Origin: Actinomycetota bacterium
GTDB taxonomy: Bacteria; Actinomycetota; Geothermincolia; Geothermincolales; RBG-13-55-18
NCBI GenBank assembly: GCA_014360645.1
Contig: JACIXD010000002.1
Span: forward strand, 124,001 to 188,000
DNA length: 64,000 nt
Reading direction: 5' to 3'
Positions 27,786-35,898 of the stretch are shown here, piece after piece. Under the pieces are notes generated by a model that had not been told where the DNA came from, made no database searches, and saw nothing but the letters and a program-made list of their open reading frames with translations. The position numbers were made by a program, and so were the translations under genes. The first letter of the stretch is position 1, and the number at the start of each line of letters is the position of its first letter.

Positions 27786-28511
27786 TCAGCAGGCCCCCAG
27801 CCTGCGCAGGGCCTCCCGCGCCGCCTCCTGTTCCGCCTCTTTCTTCGAGCTGCCGCTGCCCCGCCCCAGCCGTTTTTCCCCCGCGAACACGGTGGCGTGG
27901 AAGACCTTGCGGTGGTCGGGACCTTCCTCCCGCAGGCGGTAACGGGGCAGTATCCCCTTCTCCTTCACCAGATATTCCTGCAGCTGCGACTTGTAATCGT
28001 AATCCAGCCTTCCCGAGACCGCCTCCTCCAGCTTGTCCCCGAAGATGCGCAGGCACACCCTTTCCGCCTCTTTCAGGCCCCGGTCCAGGTACACCGCCCC
28101 GATGAGGGCCTCAAGGGCGTCGGCGATGATGGAGGACTTGTCCCCACCTCCGTCCGCCCGCTCGTCCCGGCTGAGGTAGAGATGCTCACCCAGACCCATT
28201 TTCCTCGCCGCATCCGCCAGGGAGTTCATGTTCACCAGGTAGGAGCGGATGCGCGTGAGGTCCCCCTCGTCGAGCTCCGGGTGGTTGCGGTAGAGGTATT
28301 CGGACAACACCACGTCGAGCACCGCGTCCCCCAGGAACTCCAGCCTCTCGTAGGTGTGGCCGGGGGGGAGCGCGTTCTCGTGTGCATAGGAGCGGTGGGT
28401 AAGGGCCCTCCTGAGCAGCTCTCGGTCCCTGAAGGTCACCCCCACGAGCTCCTCTACCGGTTCCCTCGCCCGCTCGGGCTCCCCTCTCCTTCTCCCGCGC
28501 CTCAGGAACAT
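27786..28511 (-). CDS. rnc: Ribonuclease III
   Basis: Double-strand-specific RNase for rRNA and mRNA processing. The catalytic signature ERLEFLGDAVLD and the second acidic helix (DALEALIGAVYLD) are present, followed by a dsRBD (DYKSQLQEYL to SSKKEAEQEAAREAL). 241 residues. It lies between plsX and the degV-family gene, all on one strand with short gaps. Confidence 0.96.
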   Translation of the reverse strand: MFLRRGRRRGEPERAREPVEELVGVTFRDRELLRRALTHRSYAHENALPPGHTYERLEFLGDAVLDVVLSEYLYRNHPELDEGDLTRIRSYLVNMNSLADAARKMGLGEHLYLSRDERADGGGDKSSIIADALEALIGAVYLDRGLKEAERVCLRIFGDKLEEAVSGRLDYDYKSQLQEYLVKEKGILPRYRLREEGPDHRKVFHATVFAGEKRLGRGSGSSKKEAEQEAAREALRRLGAC

Positions 28512-28524
28512 CTCTTGCCTTGCC

Positions 28525-29544
28525 TCAGCCGTCCAGCGCCAGCAGGCGCTCGGTGTTCTCCACCAGCCCCGTCCGCACCGCCTCCGCCGCCACGCGGAGG
28601 GAATTCTTTATCGCCAGCGCGTCGGAACTGCCGTGGGCGATGATGCACACCCCCCGCACCCCCAGTAGCGGAGCCCCTCCGATGGCGCGATAGTCGAGCT
28701 CCCCGCGCAGGGATAGCAGCGCGGGCAGCACGGGCTTCATCTCCTCCTCTGAGAGGGAGGAGAGGTTCTCGAGCAGCCGCCTGGTGATCATGGAGGCCAC
28801 CCCCTCGATCACCTTGAGGGCCACGTTGCCGGTGAAGCCGTCCGTCACCACCACCTCCGCCCTGTCCGAGGCCAGGTCCCGGCCCTCCAGGTTGCCCACG
28901 AAATTGATGCGGCTGTCCGAGCGCAGCAAGCGGTATGCTTCCCGGGCAAGCTCGTCGCCTTTGGTATCCTCCTCCCCGATGTTGAGCAACCCCACCCTGG
29001 GCTCATTCACCCCGAACCGGAGCGATGCGTAAGCGCTTCCCAGCAGGGCGAACTGCCGCAGGTGCTCCGGACGGCAATCGGCGTTGGCTCCCGCGTCCAA
29101 CAGGAGCTTGGGCGCCTGTGCGGGGGGGAGCACCACCGCCACCGCCGGTCTCTTGACGCCCCTCATGCGCCCCCAGGAGAAGAAAGCCGCCGCCATGGCG
29201 GCTCCGGTGTTGCCTGCAGAGACCATGGCCTGCGCCCTGCCCTCGCGCACCTCCTCCGCGGCCTTCACCACCGAGGAATCAGCGCGGTCCCTGACCGCCC
29301 ACGCACCCTCTTCGTGCATCCCCACCACGTCCGGCGCGTGCACCACCGGCAGCTCCCCCCGGCCCTCCCGCGCCAGGGCCTCCCTCAGCACCGCCTCGTC
29401 CCCTACCAGCACCACCTCGAGCCCCAGCTCATCCCGGGCGTCAAGGGCGCCCGCCACCGTGGCCCCAGGGGCGTGATCTCCTCCCATGGCGTCCAGCGCT
29501 ATGGTGAGCTTCTGCGCGCCTTTCCCTTCCTCCACGTCCTTCAC
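28525..29544 (-). CDS. plsX: Phosphate acyltransferase PlsX
   Basis: Makes acyl-phosphate from acyl-ACP for phospholipid synthesis. Visible are IALDAMGGDHAPG, SAGNTGAAMA, LDAGANADC, LNIGEEDTKG and DGFTGNVALK. 339 residues from the GTG at 29544 with GGAGGGGAGC before it. The upstream gene order rpmF-plsX is the one familiar from E. coli and many other bacteria. Confidence 0.96.
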   Translation of the reverse strand: MKDVEEGKGAQKLTIALDAMGGDHAPGATVAGALDARDELGLEVVLVGDEAVLREALAREGRGELPVVHAPDVVGMHEEGAWAVRDRADSSVVKAAEEVREGRAQAMVSAGNTGAAMAAAFFSWGRMRGVKRPAVAVVLPPAQAPKLLLDAGANADCRPEHLRQFALLGSAYASLRFGVNEPRVGLLNIGEEDTKGDELAREAYRLLRSDSRINFVGNLEGRDLASDRAEVVVTDGFTGNVALKVIEGVASMITRRLLENLSSLSEEEMKPVLPALLSLRGELDYRAIGGAPLLGVRGVCIIAHGSSDALAIKNSLRVAAEAVRTGLVENTERLLALDG

Positions 29545-29728
29545 GCTCCCCTCCGAAGCGGACGCCGCCGCCGCGCCACGGCCTCCCCGAAAAGAAGGCC
29601 GCCTTCCACGGCGGTGCTGGGTAGACCTTTGGTCAGGCCCGGATTCCAGCGGGTCTGCCCGTTCTCTTCACCGATGGGCCTGCAGGGGTCCGCTTCGTGG
29701 GTCCGCACGGGCTGCGGCCGCGTCCCGC

Positions 29729-29905
29729 TCACTCCGTCTCCAGGATCTCCCGGCCGTTGTAGGTGCCGCAGTTGGGACAGGCCCGGTGGGGCAGCTTGGG
29801 GGAATGGCACTGCGGGCATTCCGACTTGGGGGGGGCCTGCAGACCCCAGCGCGCCCGCCTGGACGAGGTCCGTGAACGCGATTTCTTGCGCTTGGGAACC
29901 GCCAT
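29729..29905 (-). CDS. rpmF: 50S ribosomal protein L32
   Basis: 58 residues: MAVPKRKKSRSR, then two CxxC pairs (CPQCHSP and CPNCGTY) forming a zinc ribbon. ATG at 29905 follows GGAGGCCGGATA; upstream in-frame codons are not part of the family. It sits between the DUF177 gene and plsX. Confidence 0.96.
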   Translation of the reverse strand: MAVPKRKKSRSRTSSRRARWGLQAPPKSECPQCHSPKLPHRACPNCGTYNGREILETE

Positions 29906-30016
29906 TATCCGGCCTCCGTAAACCTTTCCATCTCTCCTGCTTCTCGATTCCCGTAGAGTATAAGCGTGCGCCCATATACGGTCAAGCGAGGGCACACGCC
30001 CCCGTACGGGAACGCC

Positions 30017-30598
30017 TCACTCCCAGCCCTCCTCCTCGAGTAGGCCCCTGAGGACCTCCAGGCGCGGGTCCGTCTCCTCCGCCTCGCACCGGCAATCGCC
30101 CTGGTTGAGGTTCTTGCCGCACCTGGGACAGAGGCCGCGGCAAGCCTCGTCGCAGAGGCGTTTTATGGGGAGCCCAGTCATCACGTTGTCGTTTACCAGC
30201 AGGTTCAGGTCCACGGCTCCCTCGTGGATGACGTAGTCGTCGTCCTCCAGGACCTCGGCATCACGCAGCCTCCTCCCCTCCGGCCCTACCGCGCCCAGCC
30301 CCGGCCGGCGATAGAACTCGTCCACCGCCAGATCCAGCCGGTGGCGGTATTCCTCAAGGCAGCGGGTACAGTGCACGCTGATGGAGCCCTCTATCCTGCC
30401 CTTCACCCGGATGCCATCCGGGCTGCTCTCCATCCACGCCTCCAGCCTCAAGTCGCCTTGTTCTCCCAGATAGACCACTCCTTCATCCCCCACGCGGGCA
30501 TCCAGGGACACGGAGACCTTCTCTCTGGAGAACACCTTTTTCTGCAGGTTGGTAACAGGTACCTTGAGGCGGCGGTCGAAGGGTGTCTCTCCGGTCAT
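30017..30598 (-). CDS. DUF177 (YceD-like) protein
   Basis: 193 residues of the YceD/DUF177 family, which pairs with L32 in many genomes and has been linked to 23S rRNA and ribosome assembly. The CTRCLEEY motif and a C-terminal Cys cluster (CDEACRGLCPRCGKNL, CRC) are visible. ATG at 30598 follows AGGGAAGAG. It lies directly upstream of rpmF as usual. Confidence 0.92.
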   Translation of the reverse strand: MTGETPFDRRLKVPVTNLQKKVFSREKVSVSLDARVGDEGVVYLGEQGDLRLEAWMESSPDGIRVKGRIEGSISVHCTRCLEEYRHRLDLAVDEFYRRPGLGAVGPEGRRLRDAEVLEDDDYVIHEGAVDLNLLVNDNVMTGLPIKRLCDEACRGLCPRCGKNLNQGDCRCEAEETDPRLEVLRGLLEEEGWE

Positions 30599-30773
30599 CT
30601 CTCTTCCCTCGCCTTCAACGCGATGCCGAGGCGCCGTATGCAACCGGGCGCGGACCTGCCGGATGGGTCTGCGGTGGGGACCCGCGGCCTCGCCCGGATG
30701 CTGCGGACGCTTCCGCCCGCTCCACGCCAGGCCCCGGTATGAATATCAACAAGGACGGTGGTCCCGGTACTCC

Positions 30774-31256
30774 CTAGTCCAGGTCGAACTCCTCTTTGGC
30801 CTCTTCCTGCTCCGGAGGGCCCTGCAGCCTCTCCCGCGCCCGCTTGATGACCTCCAGGAGCTTATAGCAGGTGACCTCGAGGTTGGCCAGGCGCTCGTCG
30901 GCGTAGTCCTCGGCCTCCAGCCTTATCTCCCTCGCCTGGGCCTGGGCCTCCTCCACGATCCTCTCCGCCTCCGCGCGGGCCGCTTTTATGATCTCCGTCT
31001 CCTCGATGAGGCGGGCCCGCTCCTCCTGCGCCTCCTCGCGGATCCTCTCCGCCTCCTTGCGGGCCTCCTCCATGAGCTCCTGCTTTTCCTTCACCATCCA
31101 TCGCGCCTGCTTGAGCTCCTCGGGAAGAGAGCTGCGGAACTCGTCCAGCAGCTCGAAGATCTCGGTCTCGTTGATCATGACCGAGGAGGAGAAAGGGACG
31201 TGCTTGCTGGAGACGATGAGGTCCTCTATCCTATCCAGTTGTTGAAAGACGTCCAT
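30774..31256 (-). CDS. SepIVA/DivIVA-like coiled-coil protein
   Basis: 160 residues. The N-terminal segment (LDRIEDLIV, then a short loop, then EIFELLDEFRSSLPEEL) resembles mycobacterial SepIVA, a septal/polar cell-envelope factor. It is followed by a long Glu/Arg/Ala coiled coil (about 55-130) and the closing LANLEVTCYKLLEVI. The position between coaD and the DUF177-rnc cluster matches the mycobacterial locus. It is shorter than SepIVA. Role in division or growth is inferred from similarity and synteny. Its ATG directly abuts the coaD stop. Confidence 0.75.
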   Translation of the reverse strand: MDVFQQLDRIEDLIVSSKHVPFSSSVMINETEIFELLDEFRSSLPEELKQARWMVKEKQELMEEARKEAERIREEAQEERARLIEETEIIKAARAEAERIVEEAQAQAREIRLEAEDYADERLANLEVTCYKLLEVIKRARERLQGPPEQEEAKEEFDLD

Positions 31257-31766
31257 CTAGACCGCCCCTTTCCTCAACGCACTGAACTTCCTCGCGAACA
31301 TCTCCATCAACTCCCCCTCTATCTCCTCCGGCACCAGGCCGGTAATGGATCCACCGTAACAGGCCACCTCACGCACCGCGCTGGAGCTGATGAAGGTGTA
31401 TTCGGGGTTGGCCATGACGAAGAAGGTCTCCACGTTCTCGTCCATGGCCTGATTTATCTGGGCCATCTGGAACTCGTATTCGAAGTCGCTGATAGCCCTC
31501 AGCCCCTTGATGATGGCCGTCGCGCCCACCGCGCGGGCGAAGTCAACCAGCAGGGAGTCGAAGGACTCCACCTCCACGTTCTCCATCCCCGCCGTCACCT
31601 TGCGGAGCATCTCCACCCTCTCCTCGAGCGTGAACAGAGGTCGCTTGTAGGGGTTGGCGGCCACCGCCACGATAAAGCGGTCGAAATACCTGCGCGCCCT
31701 GCTGATGACGTCCAGATGGCCGCAGGTTATGGGGTCGAAGGTACCGGGGCAGATGGCTACGGTCAT
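31257..31766 (-). CDS. coaD: Phosphopantetheine adenylyltransferase
   Basis: Penultimate step of coenzyme A synthesis. The nucleotidyltransferase motif PGTFDPITCGHLD, KRPLFTLEERVEM, KGLRAISDFEYE, and the ISSSAVRE motif are present. 169 residues. It overlaps rsmD by four bases (ATGA) and abuts the SepIVA-like gene. Confidence 0.97.
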   Translation of the reverse strand: MTVAICPGTFDPITCGHLDVISRARRYFDRFIVAVAANPYKRPLFTLEERVEMLRKVTAGMENVEVESFDSLLVDFARAVGATAIIKGLRAISDFEYEFQMAQINQAMDENVETFFVMANPEYTFISSSAVREVACYGGSITGLVPEEIEGELMEMFARKFSALRKGAV

Positions 31767-32362
31767 GGTTCGCTGGACCCCTCCCGTTCCGGTTTTACAA
31801 CATTTTCCTCTTTTACATAAACATCCACCGCGGTCTCCCCGTACTTCCGCCGCTCCCGGTGTCTCATACCCGGGGGAGGAGCCGGGGGTGCGCTCCGCAG
31901 TGGAGCCTCTATCACCACCACCGCCGAGGGCGCCAGAAAGCCCCCCGCGGCCAGTCTTTTAAGCATCTCCTGACGGTATCGCAAGTCAATTCTATAGGGT
32001 GGGTCTATAAAAATCAAATGGAAGGGCGACCGCCTGCCAGCGGTTTTCCGCAGGTAATCCAGTATCTCAGCCCTCACCACCGTGCCTCTGCCGGACATGC
32101 CAAGCATATCCAGATTTTCCTGAATAATGCGGCAGGGCTCGCCGCCGCGGTCGACGAACACCGCCTCCGCCGCCCCGCGGCTCAAGGCCTCAAGGCCCAG
32201 GGAACCGCTGCCCGCGAAGAGGTCCAGCACCGCCGCTCCCGTCACCCGCTCCCCCAGCATGCTGAAAACCGCCTCGCGCACGAAATCCCGCATGGGTCGC
32301 GTGCCGCAGCCGCGGGGGGCCTTGATGCGCCTCCCCCTTGCGTCTCCCGCGATGATCCTCAT
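31763..32362 (-). CDS. rsmD: 16S rRNA (guanine-966-N2)-methyltransferase
   Basis: SAM-dependent methyltransferase. The N terminus MRIIAGDARGRRIKAPRG and RPMRDFVREAVFSML match RsmD; SAM site LDLFAGSGSLGLEALSRGA; catalytic IFIDPPY. 199 residues, with a Lys/Arg-rich tail. It overlaps coaD by four bases. Confidence 0.95.
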   Translation of the reverse strand: MRIIAGDARGRRIKAPRGCGTRPMRDFVREAVFSMLGERVTGAAVLDLFAGSGSLGLEALSRGAAEAVFVDRGGEPCRIIQENLDMLGMSGRGTVVRAEILDYLRKTAGRRSPFHLIFIDPPYRIDLRYRQEMLKRLAAGGFLAPSAVVVIEAPLRSAPPAPPPGMRHRERRKYGETAVDVYVKEENVVKPEREGSSEP

Positions 32363-32391
32363 ATCCCTATTCTACGCCAGGCGGCGCGCGG

Positions 32392-33213
32392 TCATGGCAT
32401 CGCCTCCCGCACCGCAGCCCTCACCACGTAGCGGTAAGGGGGGTGGAAGGTGGGGGACGGCCTCCCGTCCTCGGCGCAACACACGAAGAGTGTGAGCAGG
32501 GGGCGGGGCGAGGGGTCGACGATCCAGGTGTCGGTGTCACGGACCACGAAGCTCTGTTCCAGGCGGTAGAGGTAGCTCCGTCCGCCGTAGGATATGCGTA
32601 TCTCGGAACCCTCCTGGAGGTCGAAGAGGCGGTTGAAGGGAAAGTCCACCTGGCCGCTGGCATGGGCCATGAGCACCAGGTTTCCCCGCCCGGGGCGTCC
32701 CGTGCCGGGGTAATGGCCGACCCCGAATCCGATGGCGCTCGCCACCCCCTGGGGCTGCTGGCCCTCGACCACCGGCCCCGCGTAGGAGAAGGACGGGACC
32801 TCGATCTGCATGGCGTCGCTGCGCGTGGTGAAACTGATCTCCACCCCCTCCGAAAGCACCGCACCCCACGCGTCCCGCGCTCCTCCCGCCTGTAGGCGAA
32901 AGGTGTATGCGGTACCCGGAGCCAGCAGGTTCACGGGCACCACGAGCACCTCGGATTCCCCCGAGACCGCGAAGGATATCCCCGGCTCGAAAGAGGCCGC
33001 GCCGGCCAGTCTGTGCAGGTCCATGGGCCGGTCGAAGGAAAGGGCGATCACGGCGTCCCTGCCCGCCCCCGCGCCTTCAGGCGCCATGACGCGCATGAGC
33101 CTCGGGCCGCCCGCGGGGGATGCACCGGACGCCGCCGCCCCGGGCGATGCCAGCGCCGCCAAGCAGCACAGCAACACCGCCGCCACCGCCTTCCTTCCCG
33201 CCGCAGGCCTCAC
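32392..33213 (-). CDS. Sortase with signal peptide and Ig-like domain
   Basis: 273 residues. An N-terminal signal peptide (about 1-27, GAAAS cleavage region) is followed by an Ig-like Big_5 domain (about 38-130) and a sortase domain. Catalytic residues: His184 in LVLMAHASG, Cys245 in LTLFVCC, Arg261 in RYVVRA. Sortases join sorted proteins to peptidoglycan or pilins, and an N-terminal Ig domain is unusual. GTG start at 33213 follows GGAGGAATC. No LPxTG substrate is in the window. It lies 29 bp upstream of rsmD. Confidence 0.85.
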   Translation of the reverse strand: MRPAAGRKAVAAVLLCCLAALASPGAAASGASPAGGPRLMRVMAPEGAGAGRDAVIALSFDRPMDLHRLAGAASFEPGISFAVSGESEVLVVPVNLLAPGTAYTFRLQAGGARDAWGAVLSEGVEISFTTRSDAMQIEVPSFSYAGPVVEGQQPQGVASAIGFGVGHYPGTGRPGRGNLVLMAHASGQVDFPFNRLFDLQEGSEIRISYGGRSYLYRLEQSFVVRDTDTWIVDPSPRPLLTLFVCCAEDGRPSPTFHPPYRYVVRAAVREAMP

Positions 33214-33313
33214 CGCGTGATTCCTCCTGCCCGCTCTCCGCCCCCTTCACCTACCGCGTCCATGTCAGGGCTCTTCTCCGTAGAGTGGGGCGAAGGCGGG
33301 ACAAAGTCAAGGT

Positions 33314-33420
33314 AAGATCGCATCCCCGCTCGCCACAAAAGGAGCGCTACCGCCTTGCCGGGGGCATGGCGGCGTGGGTTCTCCGCAAGATCGCATCCCC
33401 GTTCGCCATGAAAGGAGCGC
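33314..33420. repeat. Two diverged 34-bp repeats
   Basis: The 34-base segment starting AAGATCGCATCCCCG occurs at 33314-33347 and again at 33387-33420 with a few substitutions, 73 bp apart, in the gap between recG and the sortase gene. Confidence 0.7.
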
Positions 33421-33448
33421 CGTCCTGTTCCCCGCCCCTTCCATGCGA

Positions 33449-33696
33449 CCGAAGACCGATGTTCATGCCATATGACGCAGCTTCGACTCAAGGCACGGGG
33501 GCGTTCCCGTCCCGGTTGCACCGATCATCCCCGGCGTGGACGTAGGGATGCACGCCAGCCGAAGACCGATGTTCATGCCATATGACGCAGCTTCGACTCA
33601 AGGCACGGGGGCGTTCCCGTCCCGGTTGCACCGATCATCCCCGGCGTGGACGTAGGGATGCACGCCAGCCGAAGACCGATGTTCATGCCATATGAC
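33449..33696. repeat. 110-bp direct repeats, two and a quarter copies
   Basis: The unit at 33449-33558 is repeated identically at 33559-33668, and its first 28 bases recur at 33669-33696. Each unit contains the near-palindrome GTTCATGCCATATGAC and a small hairpin around CGGGGGCGTTCCCG. It lies in the 535-bp gap downstream of recG. The units are too long and contiguous for CRISPR. Frames through the repeats have no ribosome site. The recG-proximal end carries GATCGAAGATCTGACCCC, reminiscent of ends of REP-type elements, but no transposase is present. Confidence 0.88.
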
Positions 33697-33748
33697 ATGG
33701 GATAGACGTGATGATGCCTGTTGACCGAAGATCGAAGATCTGACCCCG

Positions 33749-35872
33749 TCAGGCGTGGAAGAGCCATTCCAGGATCTCCCCGAAACGCTCCGCCACCTCC
33801 AGGCGCAGCAGCGCGTTCTCCGGCCTAGACAGGCGGGGGTCGGCTTCCACCAGAGAAACGGCATCGGCCCTCGCCAGCTTCAGGAGGCGGAAGTCCCTTA
33901 TCAGCCGCGCCACCTTCAGATCGGGCATACCTGACTGTCGCGTGCCGAACAGAGAACCCTCGCCCCGGATCTCCAGGTCCGCCTCGGCCAGCCGGAATCC
34001 GTCGTCGATCTCCGCGATGGCACGCATGCGCCTCCGGGTCTCCTCGCTTTCCCCCTCGAAGACGAAGACGGCATGGGCGGGGTGCTCTCCCCTTCCCACC
34101 CTTCCTCTCAACTGGTGCAGTTGGGAGAGCCCGAAGCGGTCGGCGTTCTCCACCATGATCACGGTGGCGTTGGGTATATCGATGCCCACCTCGATCACCG
34201 TGGTGGACACGAGGATGTCCGTCTCCCCCGTTCGGAACGCCCGCATGGCCTCGTCCTTCTGCGCCTTGGGCATCTGCCCGTGCAGCAGGCCCACGCGCGC
34301 CCCCGGAAAGACCCGGCGTATCTCGCCCGCCTCCTTTTCCGCCGCCTTCGCCTCCACGGCGGGGGAATCCTCCACCAGGGGGCAGACCACGAAGGCCTGC
34401 CGCCCCTTCTCCAGCTCTCCTGCCACGAGGGCATAGGCCTCCTTCCGACCCTGGGGGCCGATGACCAGGGTACGGGTGCCGGCCCTCCCCGCCGGCAGCT
34501 CGTCGAGGGTGGAGACCTCCAGGTCGCCGTATAGGGTGAGGGAGAGGGTGCGCGGGATGGGCGTGGCGGTCATGATGAGGGTGTCGGGGTGGCTCCCCTT
34601 CTCTTTTAGGAGCATGCGCTGCCTCAGACCGAAGCGGTGCTGCTCGTCTATCACCGCCAGACCCAGGCACGCGAACTCCACGTCGCCCTGGATGAGGGCA
34701 TGGGTGCCGACGAGGATGTCCAGGTCACCCGTGCGCGCCGCTTCCAGGATCTCCCTCCTCCTCGCCGCCGCGGTGGCGCCGGTGAGCAGCTCCACGCGCA
34801 CCCCCGGCACCTCCTTGAGCAAGGCGCATATGTTCCTGTAGTGCTGTTCCGCCAGCACCTCGGTGGGCGCCATGATGGCCCCCTGGTAGCCGCCCTCGCA
34901 GGCGTTGAGCAGAGCGGCCAGGGCCACCACCGTCTTTCCGGATCCCACCTCCCCCTGGAGCAGGCGGTTCATGGGAGCGGGCCTGGCCATGTCCGCGGCG
35001 ATCTCCCCCAGCGCCCTTTCTTGGGCCGCCGTGAGGCGGAAGGGCAGGGAGGAGATGAAGGACGCCACCAGCTCCCCGGGAGGGGGATGGGGGATGCCGT
35101 GCGTCTCCAAGGCCATGTGCCTGCGCCGCAAGGCCAGGGCCACCTGCATCACCAGCAGCTCCTCGTAGGCCATGCGATGCCGGGCGCGGTTGAGGCGCCC
35201 CTGCGAGGTGGGGAAATGCATCTCGCGCAGGGCTAGGGCACGGTGGGGGTAACCGCGGCGCAGGCGCAGGGCGAGCGGGAGTGGGTCGGGCAGGTCCCCG
35301 TACTGGTCCAGCGCCCGCATGACCAGGCGCCGCAGCACGGCGGCACTCATCTTCTGGCTGGCGGGATGGATGGGGATGATGCGCCCCGTATGCACCGTCC
35401 TCTGGCCCACCTCGCCCGTGTCGCCCACGACGTCGTAGGCCGGGTTGACCATCTGCAGCCGGCCGAAGCGGTACTGGACCTTGCCCGAGAACACCGCCTC
35501 CGTCCCGGGGGGGAGGCGGTCGGCGTGATAGGGCTGGTTGAACCATATCAGGTTGAGGTACGCGGAGCCGTCGTAGATGGAGATGTTGAGCACGCTGCGG
35601 TTGCGCGAAAGGCGGTTGAACTCCACCTGGCGCACCGTGCCCAGGACGGTGGCCTCCTCTCCGATGCGCACCTCCCCGATGCGCGACACCCTGCGCCGGT
35701 CGACGTAACGGCGGGGAAAATGGAAGAGCAGGCCCTCCACGGTCTCTATCCCCATGGCACGCAGGTTGCGCAGGAAACCCCCTCCCACGCCGGAGACGGC
35801 GCTCACCGGCTTTCGCAGCGACCTCCAGTTGCCCTCCAGCACGGAGACCCTGCGCTCTTCATGACCGGACAT
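33749..35872 (-). CDS. recG: ATP-dependent DNA helicase RecG
   Basis: Remodels stalled replication forks. N-terminal wedge/OB region (VGGGFLRNLRAMGIETVEGLL, then the FPRRYVDRR segment); helicase motifs GEVGSGKT, VLAEQHY, DEQHRFG, TATPIPRTL, STTVIEVGIDIP and QLRGRVGR. 707 residues. ATG at 35872; fakA ends 26 bp upstream, so it is likely in an asp23-fakA-recG unit. Confidence 0.97.
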   Translation of the reverse strand: MSGHEERRVSVLEGNWRSLRKPVSAVSGVGGGFLRNLRAMGIETVEGLLFHFPRRYVDRRRVSRIGEVRIGEEATVLGTVRQVEFNRLSRNRSVLNISIYDGSAYLNLIWFNQPYHADRLPPGTEAVFSGKVQYRFGRLQMVNPAYDVVGDTGEVGQRTVHTGRIIPIHPASQKMSAAVLRRLVMRALDQYGDLPDPLPLALRLRRGYPHRALALREMHFPTSQGRLNRARHRMAYEELLVMQVALALRRRHMALETHGIPHPPPGELVASFISSLPFRLTAAQERALGEIAADMARPAPMNRLLQGEVGSGKTVVALAALLNACEGGYQGAIMAPTEVLAEQHYRNICALLKEVPGVRVELLTGATAAARRREILEAARTGDLDILVGTHALIQGDVEFACLGLAVIDEQHRFGLRQRMLLKEKGSHPDTLIMTATPIPRTLSLTLYGDLEVSTLDELPAGRAGTRTLVIGPQGRKEAYALVAGELEKGRQAFVVCPLVEDSPAVEAKAAEKEAGEIRRVFPGARVGLLHGQMPKAQKDEAMRAFRTGETDILVSTTVIEVGIDIPNATVIMVENADRFGLSQLHQLRGRVGRGEHPAHAVFVFEGESEETRRRMRAIAEIDDGFRLAEADLEIRGEGSLFGTRQSGMPDLKVARLIRDFRLLKLARADAVSLVEADPRLSRPENALLRLEVAERFGEILEWLFHA

Positions 35873-35898
35873 GTCGCCGCCCCGTGGATCACCGCCGC

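Noticed and set aside
33449-33696. 110-bp repeats considered as CRISPR
   Set aside because: Units are contiguous with no unique spacers, far longer than CRISPR repeats, and no cas genes are present.
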